Shown here piece by piece: positions 35,823 to 43,378 of a stretch of DNA of 64,000 bases. The stretch covers positions 620,001-684,000 of the forward strand of contig NZ_CP077094.1 of the NCBI RefSeq assembly GCF_014269025.2. The letters are read 5' to 3'. Each line of letters starts with the position of its first letter. Position 1 is the first letter of the stretch. Under the pieces are notes generated by a model, which ran no database searches, had not been told where the DNA came from, and was given only the letters and a program-made list of their open reading frames with translations. This DNA is from Pseudomonas promysalinigenes. Its GTDB lineage: Bacteria; Pseudomonadota; Gammaproteobacteria; Pseudomonadales; Pseudomonadaceae. A program made the translations under genes and the position numbers.

Positions 35823-37761
35823 CCTGCGCCTGCTGATCGTCGATGACAACGCAGCCACCCGCTATGCCTTGCGCCGACGCTTGACTGCGCAGGGTTACCA
35901 AGTGCTCGAAGCCGGCACCGGCGGCGAGGGGCTGGCGTTGATCGGTGAGCAGCACCTGGACGCGCTGATCCTCGACGTCAACCTGCCCGACATGAGCGGC
36001 TTCGATGTGGTGCGCCTGCTGCGCGACAACGAACGCACCGCCTTGCTGCCAGTGATTCACGTGTCGGCGGCGTCGATCCAGAGCGGTGACATCATCACCG
36101 GCCTGAACGCCGGCGCCGATGCCTACCTGATCCACCCAGTGGACCCGGACGTGTTGCTGGCCACCCTGCGTACCTTGCTGCGGGTGCGTGACAGCGAACG
36201 GGCACTGCGTGAAAGCGAAGCGCGCTTCCAGGAAATTTTCCGCAGCGTGTCGGCGCCGATCGCCGTGCTCGATGCCGAGCTCAGGGTGCATGAGTGCAAC
36301 CATGCCTTTTCCCAGCTGGTACAAGACAACCACCAGCCCGATTACCTGCGCGACTGCTTTGCCCCGCAGCAGGATGCGGCACTGTGCGAACTGCGCGAGC
36401 ACATCGGCGCAGGTGCGCGCTGGAAAGGCCAACTGGGCATGCTGGTGAACGGCCAGCCCCGCGACACCGAGTGGCAACTGTCACCCTACCGCACGCCTGG
36501 CCTGTGCCTGGTGTTCGTCGAAGATGTGACCGAGCACCGCCACCGCGAGCGCTTTCACCTGGCCCGCCTGGACGACGCCACCAACCAGCTGGCCAAAGAG
36601 GTGGCGGAACGCGCCCGCACCGAAGCCTTGCTGCTGCAACTGCAGAAGATGGATGCCTTGGGCAGCCTTACCGGCGGCATCGCCCATGACTTCAACAACC
36701 TGCTGACCGGTGTGATCACCAGCCTGGAGCTGATTCGCAAACGGGTTACCGAGGGCCGCACGGAAAAGGTCCCCAAGTACATCGAAGCGGCGCTGAGCTC
36801 AGCCAGCAGCGCCGCCGCGCTGACCCATCGCCTGCTGGCCTTCGCCCGCAAGCAGCCGCTGGACACCCGCCCGGTGGACGTCAACCAGCACGTGCATTCC
36901 CTGGAAGACTTGCTGACCCGCACCATTGGCGAACGCATCACCCTGATTCTCGAGCTTTCCAGCTCATCCACCATCGCCCTGGTGGACCCGGTGCAACTGG
37001 AAAGCGCCGTGCTCAACCTAGTGATCAACGCCCGCGATGCCTTGCCCAAGGGCGGACATATCTGGGTGTCGACCTGCATGGCACAGGTTTACGGCGACCT
37101 GAACCTGCGCGACGGGGCCTATATTGCGGTCACCGTCCGTGACGACGGCTGCGGCATCGAGCCTGAGCTGCTGGAAAAGGTCTTCGACCCATTCTTCACC
37201 ACCAAGCCGGTGGGGCAGGGCACCGGGCTTGGCCTGTCGACCATCTACGGCTTCGCCCGCCAGTCGGGTGGGCATGTGGCGCTGCGCAGCGTGCCGGGCG
37301 AGGGCACCGAAGTCACCCTGATGCTGCCCGCCACCCAATCCGCCGCCACGGCCCCACACCGCGAAGCCACCGAAGACGCGCAAGGCAATGGTGAGCATGT
37401 GCTGATCGTCGAGGACATGGCCTCGGTGCGCGTATCGGTGGCCGAGGCCCTGACCGATGCCGGTTACCGGTGCACCCTGGCATCAACTGTGGATGAGGCA
37501 CTGCAGCACCTGCGCCAGGAGCCTGGCCCAGACCTGCTGCTGACCGACGTAGGCTTGCCCACCCTGAGCGGCCGCGAACTCGCGGACTTGGCCCGCGCTT
37601 GCCGGCCCGCGCTGCCGGTGGTGTTCATGACCGGCTACGCCGACGAAGCGCGTGACCGCCAGGCGTTCTTGGGCGAGGGCATGGATATGCTGGTAAAACC
37701 CTTCCGCCTGAGCGAATTGCTGGGCACGGTGCGCCGAGCGATTGGGGCTGAGCGCCAGTAA
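35806..37761 (+). CDS. hybrid histidine kinase: REC-PAS-HisKA-HATPase-REC
   Basis: A 651-residue cytoplasmic phosphorelay protein. The N-terminal receiver has DD at the start and phospho-Asp 57 in LILDVNLPDMSG. A PAS domain spans about 135-240. The kinase has GGIAHDFNNLLTGV with phospho-His 294, LNLVINARDALPKGG and GTGLGLSTIYGFARQSGG. The C-terminal receiver has Asp 581 in LLLTDVGLPTLSG and FMTGYADEA. There is no DNA-binding domain, so the final output protein must be elsewhere. Starts at 35806 or the Met two codons on. Confidence 0.93.
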   Translation: MPMRADLRLLIVDDNAATRYALRRRLTAQGYQVLEAGTGGEGLALIGEQHLDALILDVNLPDMSGFDVVRLLRDNERTALLPVIHVSAASIQSGDIITGLNAGADAYLIHPVDPDVLLATLRTLLRVRDSERALRESEARFQEIFRSVSAPIAVLDAELRVHECNHAFSQLVQDNHQPDYLRDCFAPQQDAALCELREHIGAGARWKGQLGMLVNGQPRDTEWQLSPYRTPGLCLVFVEDVTEHRHRERFHLARLDDATNQLAKEVAERARTEALLLQLQKMDALGSLTGGIAHDFNNLLTGVITSLELIRKRVTEGRTEKVPKYIEAALSSASSAAALTHRLLAFARKQPLDTRPVDVNQHVHSLEDLLTRTIGERITLILELSSSSTIALVDPVQLESAVLNLVINARDALPKGGHIWVSTCMAQVYGDLNLRDGAYIAVTVRDDGCGIEPELLEKVFDPFFTTKPVGQGTGLGLSTIYGFARQSGGHVALRSVPGEGTEVTLMLPATQSAATAPHREATEDAQGNGEHVLIVEDMASVRVSVAEALTDAGYRCTLASTVDEALQHLRQEPGPDLLLTDVGLPTLSGRELADLARACRPALPVVFMTGYADEARDRQAFLGEGMDMLVKPFRLSELLGTVRRAIGAERQ

Positions 37762-37913
37762 TCCCCGGAACTGAGCAAGCTCGGCTAGGCTTTCCCGCCC
37801 CGGGGTGGGCGATGCACCATACTGGACGCCTTCCTGGACGCCGGCTTGGACAGCCCCGCCTTTCGCAGTAATGCTGTTCACTTAAGCATTTGAGTCCAGG
37901 CTTGGGGTCGAAA

Positions 37914-37951
37914 AAATCCGATATCAGTGATCTAGTGTCGGGTTTTTTTGG
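37914..37951 (+). terminator. intrinsic terminator of the stressosome operon
   Basis: AAAAAATCCGATA and TGTCGGGTTTTTTT pair (with one G-T pair) around a 12-base loop. The A and T tracts on both sides would let it work on either strand. Confidence 0.7.
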
Positions 37952-37980
37952 GGTTCAATTTGAGCCTTTTGGCGCCTGTG

Positions 37981-38205
37981 AGATCGAGCGCCGCCCGCGC
38001 GGCGCATCGCGAGCTGCGCTCGCTCCTACGTTTGTTTCGGGCCAGTAACGCCTGTGGCAGGCGCGCGCGACCGCCTGGGTCATACGACGCGATACCGCGC
38101 CATGCACAAAGGCGTCCGCGCGCAAATCCCACAGGACTAATTGGCCCGAAACAAACGTAGGAGCGAGCGCAGCTCGCGATGCGCCGCGTGGGCGGCGCTC
38201 GATCT
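37981..38205. repeat. 64-bp inverted repeat, REP-like arms around a 97-bp core
   Basis: The arm at 37981-38044 and the arm at 38142-38205 are inverse complements over 64 bases with one mismatch (at the CCCGCGCGG/CCCACGCGG position). Each arm carries the CGCATCGCGAGCTGCGCTCGCTCC unit in part (REP-type, itself palindromic: GCGAGC..GCTCGC) and a GTTTGTTTCGGGCC end. The core also holds short inverted stretches. No transposase gene is near. It marks the junction between the core and the accessory region. Confidence 0.85.
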
Positions 38206-38256
38206 GCGCTCCACCGAAGAGCTCACGCCAAGCCTCTAGGCCCAAGTAAACAGCAC

Positions 38257-38672
38257 TACGCCTTTCGCAGAGACTTCGGCATGGCCCCCAGCACGTTCAG
38301 GCAAAAGCCGAACTGGCAGACCTGGCATGCGGTTTTCAGCATTCCTCATTTCACCAGGAGCATTACCATGCACGTTCGTATCGTCGACTTTGCCCAAGTG
38401 CGCGTCGCCGCACTGGAACACCAAGGCCCGCCTGCACAGCTGGACCAGACCGTGGAGCAGTTCATTCAGTGGCGGATGGCCAGTGGGCAGTCGCCAGTGG
38501 GTGAAAGTCGCACCTTCGGCATTCCCTACGGCAACCCGGATACCACGCCAGCCCAGGGGTTTCGCTTTGATATCTGTGGCGAGATAAAGGGGGACGTGGC
38601 GCCCAATGACTATGGAACCCGCAAAGGCCGGTGGAGGAGTGGGAGACGGATATTTATGTGCCGTTGAGGTAG
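38257..38672 (+). pseudogene. AraC-type regulator with GyrI-like domain, doubly truncated
   Basis: The frame opens with YAFRRDFGMAPSTFRQ, the last helix of an AraC DNA-binding domain, whose first part is missing. It continues into a GyrI-like effector domain (MHVRIVDFAQVRVAALEHQGPP from 38368 through APNDYG near 38612). There the homology stops; the typical end WETDIYVPLR appears in another frame at 38640-38672, so roughly 50 codons and the frame were lost. The 5' edge abuts the large inverted repeat. Confidence 0.75.
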
Positions 38673-38719
38673 AGCGAGGGCGGGCCACTCCCGTGGTGAA
38701 TTGTGGGAGTGGCCTCGGT

Positions 38720-38989
38720 TTATGGGTGTTTCGCCATGCCGAGTTCGGCATCGTCCAGTAGCGCTTTGGCCAGCGCGCTGAGGTAGTAAGAGGCCCAGAG
38801 GAGTTGCGGTTTGTCTTCCATCAAGCCGTCGATGCTCAGGTCCCGGACGTAACCCATCAGTTCGGAGGCCTGCTCCCGGGCTGCCTGGCACGGGATGCCG
38901 GCTTCTACGCGGAACAGGGGGTAGGTCTGGTTTTCACCTTGAAAGAAGGTCGTTTTGCCGACGGTGAAGCGGGTTTCTTCAATGGTCAT
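38720..38989 (-). CDS. DUF3077 protein, copy 1
   Basis: An 89-residue protein beginning MTIEETRFTVGKTTFF and continuing FRVEAGIPCQAAREQASELMGYVRDLSIDGL; this matches the Pseudomonas DUF3077 family, of unknown function. The intact second copy at 48961-49230 differs at only a few positions. The frame is intact. Its upstream partner gene at 39172-39315 is broken. Confidence 0.78.
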   Translation of the reverse strand: MTIEETRFTVGKTTFFQGENQTYPLFRVEAGIPCQAAREQASELMGYVRDLSIDGLMEDKPQLLWASYYLSALAKALLDDAELGMAKHP

Positions 38990-39099
38990 TGAGTGATCTC
39001 CCTGAAATGGAAACGTACCGAGGCTGGCCCTATCGGCGATAAGCCGTGCAGCCCAAGTGGCGCGTGATGCGAATCAACCCCGCGTTGTTGGGGCGGTTG

Positions 39100-39315
39100 G
39101 CTTTTGCACTTCGGCAAGCGCCGCTTCGAGCAAAATTTTTTAGGCATTCGACTTGTGCATCGAAGTCATGATCAAAAACGACAAAGGGGCTTGGGCAGCA
39201 TCAGCATCGGCTGTTGGGCGACGGGTTCTGCGTTTCGGGCATAACCGGCGGCCATCATCAGCGTGTCTTCGAGGGAATGGTGAAGGTGAGGTGGGTCGGG
39301 CACGATCTTCAACAT
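39100..39315 (-). pseudogene. MLKIVPDPP-type small gene, copy 1, frameshifted
   Basis: Starts MLKIVPDPPHLHHSLEDTLMMAA like the intact copy at 49342-49584. A one-base loss after MLPKP (near 39178) shifts the frame and stops it at 39172; in the next frame the homology resumes as LIMTSMHKSNA, then meets a TAA, then ILLEAALAEVQK. So it carries a frameshift and a nonsense codon. Confidence 0.75.
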
Positions 39316-39579
39316 GATTGCTTCCATTTCAGGGCCGGCACCTTCTGCTGTCAAACAGAGGGTGGCAGCTGTACGTGGGTTGACAGACCGGCGGAAACAA
39401 CAAGCTCCGGCGCACGCAAGCGTGCCCGCACGTACAGCCGCCATTAAGGCGAACCGCTTTGTTGTTTACCGTTGCGACCTGTCAAAGTCATGCCGTTCGA
39501 GTTGACGGCTGGGTGAGACTAGAAGGGTGCGGGGATGGTCGCAACGGGAAACTGGGGTGGGGAGTATCTTTGGGAAATG

Positions 39580-40161
39580 GACTACAGGGAAGGGGGGAAA
39601 TCTGAGGGGGGTGATGGGTTTCGAAACAATTTGTGAGGGCGGGGAGTTGAGAGGGGGCGTCAATGACGATTCAGGATATTTGGCTGTGGACTTGGGTGGT
39701 CCGGGACTTTGGGTGGTCCGGGGTGATTTGGATAGGGTCGTTAACCTTATGATGCACAACATTTATATATATTCCGATTTTTAGTTGGGATGCCAATTGG
39801 AATACAGCACTCCACTTGAACGGCCGTGTGCATGCAATCTGACCAGCACGCTTTTAACCATGATTGGTATTGAGCTGTCCATACATGGCAGTGGCGGGAG
39901 GCACAGATCGGCCAGAAGAACTCATTGAAAAGTGGTTGCCAAGCCAGAGTCGATTCAGTGGGTTGAGACGTTGTCCAGGGAAAACCGCACACGGGCGGTC
40001 AGTGGTGCGTGTGCGTCTTCTCTTGCCACCTTGGACTTCATTCAACATAATCGCCAGACAACCCTTCGCAGCTTAGTGAATGAGGCGAATCTCACGAGGC
40101 CTCTCCGTCACTGATTCCATGCAAGTGAGGCGGGAGTTCGTCATTTATCAAGGATACGAAT
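39580..40161. other. non-coding stretch before the ATPase gene
   Basis: About 580 bases with G-rich sequence to 39730, then mixed sequence. Short frames at 39864-40114 do not resemble any family I know and lack ribosome sites. AAGGA at 40150 serves the GTG of the ATPase gene. Confidence 0.5.
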
Positions 40162-41547
40162 GTGACTATTCGGAACGTCGACCAGGATCAGTTTGTTGAG
40201 ATCCTCCAATCCAAGCTGTCGGTGCGCTCTCCAGTCAAGAGTATCGAACGTTTGTTCGGGAGAGACAAAGAGCTGGAGTTGGTGGAGGAGGCCCTATTTG
40301 ACCAGTGCGGGCACGTCTTCATCTATGGCGATCGCGGTGTAGGAAAGTCATCCCTAGCGGCGTCGGTGGCCGCGCAATACCAGAGTAGCGACAACGAGCC
40401 GATTCAAATCCCGTGCGGCAAGGATACCTGTTTTTATAAAACCATTGAAGAGATCTCCGAGCGAATTCTGCGTCGCGCAGGTGGTCGGCGAGACCTGGAG
40501 TACACCCATACCTTCAACTTGAAACTTTACAAGCTGCAGGTAAAGGATAAGGAAAAAAGCATCACGATTCCCTCCATCGACTCGATGTTTTCCGCTGTGG
40601 ATGTTATGGAAGAGGTGGCCGGCGTACATTCTGAACGACCGGTTGTGGTTATCGACGAATTTGACCAGATCGAGTCGGCCGCCGAGCGCGCCAAGTTTGC
40701 ACATTTCCTGAAAGACCTTGGCGATCGGGGGGTGAACGTGAAATTCATTTTCACTGGAATCGCCACTTCGCTTTATCAGTTATTGGGTGATCACGAATCT
40801 AGCTTTCGCCAACTCTTCACCTTAAAACTGGATCGGCTGTATTGGTCCTATCGTGAGGATATAGCCTACAGTGCGATCAACGCCTTCGGTCTGGAGGTGG
40901 ATGAGGAAATTATTCACTCGATCGCACGCATCAGCAACGGATTTCCGTATTTTGTGCATCTTTTGACCCAAAATCTTTTGTGGTCGGTATTCAAGGACGA
41001 ACGGGAAGTATGCCGCATCGAACGCGTTCATTTTGACGCAGCTATTTCACGTTCGATCATTGGCATCAGTGGGCGCTTGCAAAAACCCTACGACAGTGCG
41101 GTATTGCACAAGAGTCATGATTATATGCTGGCATTATGGGCCACTGCAGACTCTGAGGATACGGTTCGCTATGTCGAAAATATCTTCAAATCTTATTTGA
41201 GAATCAATCAGCAAGTCTTTGGTCTGGATCCGATTGAGGCCGACAAAAAGCCGCTTGAGCCAACCCAGTTCAAGAAAATTCTGAAGAAATTTCTTTCTAA
41301 AGATTGTGGTCAAGTGTTGGAGTTGGTCGAAGGTAGGGAACACATGTACTCGTACCGTGAGAATCTGCTCCGAGGCTTCGTTGCCTTGAAGGCGGAAGAG
41401 GCGGGCCTTGAGCTGCAAGGTCATATGCCCGATGCTCCAAGAATTCCAACTGCAATGGCCAAATCGCGGTTCAGTGGGGGGCAGGGACGGCTATCTGCCT
41501 ATGCGGCGGATCCGTCGAGGAGTGTCAAATTTCGTTCTGAGCAATGA
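40162..41547 (+). CDS. stand-alone AAA/ORC-like ATPase
   Basis: A 461-residue P-loop protein. Residues 30-280 form an AAA_16/ORC-like module: FGRDKELELVEEALF, Walker A GDRGVGKS (56-63), Walker B VVVIDEFD (Asp 165, Glu 166) and sensor 1-like KFIFTGIATS. It continues with a lid containing ISNGFPYFVHLLTQNLLW and a C-terminal winged-helix-like part (about 320-420). I see no nuclease or membrane domain. The place in a lower-GC defence-type region and the fold suggest a role in defence or plasmid/element biology, but no partner gene is intact next to it. The GTG start follows AAGGA. Confidence 0.75.
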   Translation: MTIRNVDQDQFVEILQSKLSVRSPVKSIERLFGRDKELELVEEALFDQCGHVFIYGDRGVGKSSLAASVAAQYQSSDNEPIQIPCGKDTCFYKTIEEISERILRRAGGRRDLEYTHTFNLKLYKLQVKDKEKSITIPSIDSMFSAVDVMEEVAGVHSERPVVVIDEFDQIESAAERAKFAHFLKDLGDRGVNVKFIFTGIATSLYQLLGDHESSFRQLFTLKLDRLYWSYREDIAYSAINAFGLEVDEEIIHSIARISNGFPYFVHLLTQNLLWSVFKDEREVCRIERVHFDAAISRSIIGISGRLQKPYDSAVLHKSHDYMLALWATADSEDTVRYVENIFKSYLRINQQVFGLDPIEADKKPLEPTQFKKILKKFLSKDCGQVLELVEGREHMYSYRENLLRGFVALKAEEAGLELQGHMPDAPRIPTAMAKSRFSGGQGRLSAYAADPSRSVKFRSEQ

Positions 41548-41797
41548 GGGGTGTTCTCCACGTATTGTTGAGGAAAGCGATCCTGCGTGCCGCGCAAGCG
41601 GCCAAGTCATTTCATTCGACCATAGGCTGGCCAAGCCCATCGATTCTTACTATGCGAAGCACGGGGTGATGGCTGCGCCTGGCCGATGCTCTTACCTATA
41701 CGGGTGAAGAGGTGGCCTCACGTGCGTCCAGGAGCTGGAGAATGACTGCTTTCTTAACAGGTACATGGGAATTCATCGCGGGGCTGCCAGTAGGCGC

Positions 41798-42093
41798 ATG
41801 GCCGTGATTGGTGAATTGGTGGGTGCTCTCATTACGGCGATCGTCAGTCTTTGGAATACACGTAAAACGCTCGATGTTCAGCGCCTGACGAATGCACGCT
41901 CAGCGTCCACATTCATCAGTGACAAGCGCCATGAATAGATAGATGACCTACGCAACGACATATCCGAATACTTGTCGTTGTCACTGGAGACTGCGGAAGC
42001 ATGGAAGCAGCTCTATTGGAAATTCAGGTACGAGTACGACGAGAATTTCCATCACCCTCCGCAGAAGGTACTAGGGTTTGCGAATCGTGGCGC
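41798..42093 (+). pseudogene. small membrane-type hypothetical gene with a nonsense codon
   Basis: One frame reads MAVIGELVGALITAIVSLW (a helix), then TRKTLDVQRLTNARSASTF, then ISDKRHE and a TAG at 41937, after which it continues smoothly as IDDLRNDISEYLSLSLETAEAWKQLYWKF. The TAG most likely replaces a TGG (Trp). The end is lost in unrelated sequence. Reinitiation is possible but no ribosome site is seen. Confidence 0.6.
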
Positions 42094-42212
42094 ACTAACT
42101 GTCTCAGCCAAAACGCAACTCGTGATAGCGAGCACCATCAACCCTACATGCGCGCGGTTTACGTTTCGAAAGTCCGCCCCCGGTGTCGCCCCATCGTTAT
42201 CCCAAGAAATCC

Positions 42213-42268
42213 GTAAACGCTCTATGGACCCCAGCTCGCCAAAAGTGCGGTTAGTGGAGCGTTTACGG
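42213..42268. mobile_element. 56-bp relic with two IS66-type ends
   Basis: GTAAACGCTCTATGGACCCC at one end and, inverted, GTAAACGCTCCACTAACC at the other resemble the ends of the IS66 element at 52313-54372 (GTAAGCGATCCATGAACCCC and GTAAGCGCTCCATGAATCCC). Only 56 bases remain and there is no coding capacity. It is either a deletion remnant or a tiny non-autonomous element. No 8-base target duplication is visible. Confidence 0.5.
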
Positions 42269-42279
42269 TGGAGCTTGCT

Positions 42280-43019
42280 CCAATTCAGGATTTGTTTGGG
42301 ACGGAATTCATCATTCTGTCGAGTGACAGTGCGAGCTACCTGACGCGGTTTGCACTTGGAAGGCACCACTTTGAGTAAAGCAACTTTCAAGGTCCCAGTC
42401 ACCTGGCTGGCTGAAAACAAGGTTTGGAGCCTTACTTCTAGGGGCTCAGATCATGTCAGCGCAGGCCATCCGACCTGTGCTGAAATAGCCCTCCGTCCAA
42501 TCGCCCCCTCCAAGTTCCCCATCACATGAGTCAGATGAGCATTTCCGATTGCAAGTACTCCATTAAGCGCAAACAAACCCGTCGCGAGCTTTTTTGCCGT
42601 AGCAGGTGGGTCAGCGTCCAGCGAGCTCACCTTCCAAGCTACAGCTTCAAGGGCGATGGTGTCCGCGTGTTTTTTCACCGGACGCGATCACTTTTGTTGC
42701 CAGGATTTCCACGCGCCAGATTTTGGTTCAAGCGACGTCCTTGGTGAGATGGCCTCGACGTGGGCTGCATCGGCTCAAGGTAGGTGCCAAAACAAGCGAT
42801 GGAGTTACGGCGCAGGGATCAAGAGCAGGTATTTGGTGGTGCGCCCCGGTCCTCCGGATAGTGGCGTGGTATCTCATGACCAATCAGTTCGTTCCAGATT
42901 CAACCATATCGCCTCGCAATTCTATAGGCGCGGTCAGCGGAAATTCCTAATGAGGCAGCCCTACTTCGTCCTTTTGGTGCGAACTGCTGAGTCAATATCA
43001 TGGATCGTAGTGATTCTAG
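42280..43019. other. non-coding or decayed stretch before the restriction system
   Basis: No recognised gene. A 75-codon frame on the minus strand at 42451-42678 (MKKHADTIALEAVAWKVSS...) has a gene-like composition but no ribosome site or family I know; it may be a relic. The rest is broken in all frames. Confidence 0.4.
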
Positions 43020-43033
43020 CAGACTATTGTCTG
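43020..43033. promoter_or_regulatory. candidate C-box operator
   Basis: CAGAC-tatt-GTCTG is a perfect short palindrome ending 36 bases before the start of the controller gene. It resembles the GAC...GTC symmetry of known C-boxes, where the controller first activates and then represses itself and the endonuclease. Confidence 0.45.
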
Positions 43034-43069
43034 TGGAATGCCGGCCAAGGTTGAGTAATTCTCGCGACG

Positions 43070-43324
43070 ATGAACACATCCCCCCGTCCTTCCATCGCCG
43101 ACCAAGCAGCCGCGAGAGTGGTTCGAGAGGCGCGAGTTGCAGCCGGCCTCTCTCAAGAGGCGCTTGCAGAAGCTGCAGGTCTTCATCGGACCTACATTAG
43201 CTTACTCGAACGATCTCGGCGATCTCCTTCTTTATGCACTTTAGATGCTATTGGTCGTGCCCTCTGTTTTGAACCCTCAAAAATCTATCGCCTTATTACG
43301 GATGCCCTTGAGCACATTGAGTGA
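43070..43324 (+). CDS. restriction-modification controller protein (XRE-type)
   Basis: An 84-residue helix-turn-helix protein: VVREARVAAGLSQEALAEAAGLHRTYISLLERSRRSPSLCTLDAIGRAL is the classic C-protein/XRE fold. It lies 54 bases before the endonuclease gene on the same strand. C proteins delay endonuclease synthesis after the system enters a new cell. There is no ribosome box before the ATG, which fits the leaderless mRNA known for several C genes. Confidence 0.82.
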   Translation: MNTSPRPSIADQAAARVVREARVAAGLSQEALAEAAGLHRTYISLLERSRRSPSLCTLDAIGRALCFEPSKIYRLITDALEHIE

Positions 43325-43378
43325 TCTCGCGCTCGGCTCTCGCAAATGCCTTTAAAAATTTGATACCGGAGCTTGAAA

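Larger units (their letters stand above)
38720..39579. repeat. long diverged direct repeat, left copy
   Basis: The DUF3077 gene, its partner gene and the region about 245 bases upstream recur in the same order and strand at 48961-49838. The upstream block GGGAGTATCTTTGGGAAATG is identical in both (39560-39579 and 49819-49838). Confidence 0.8.
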
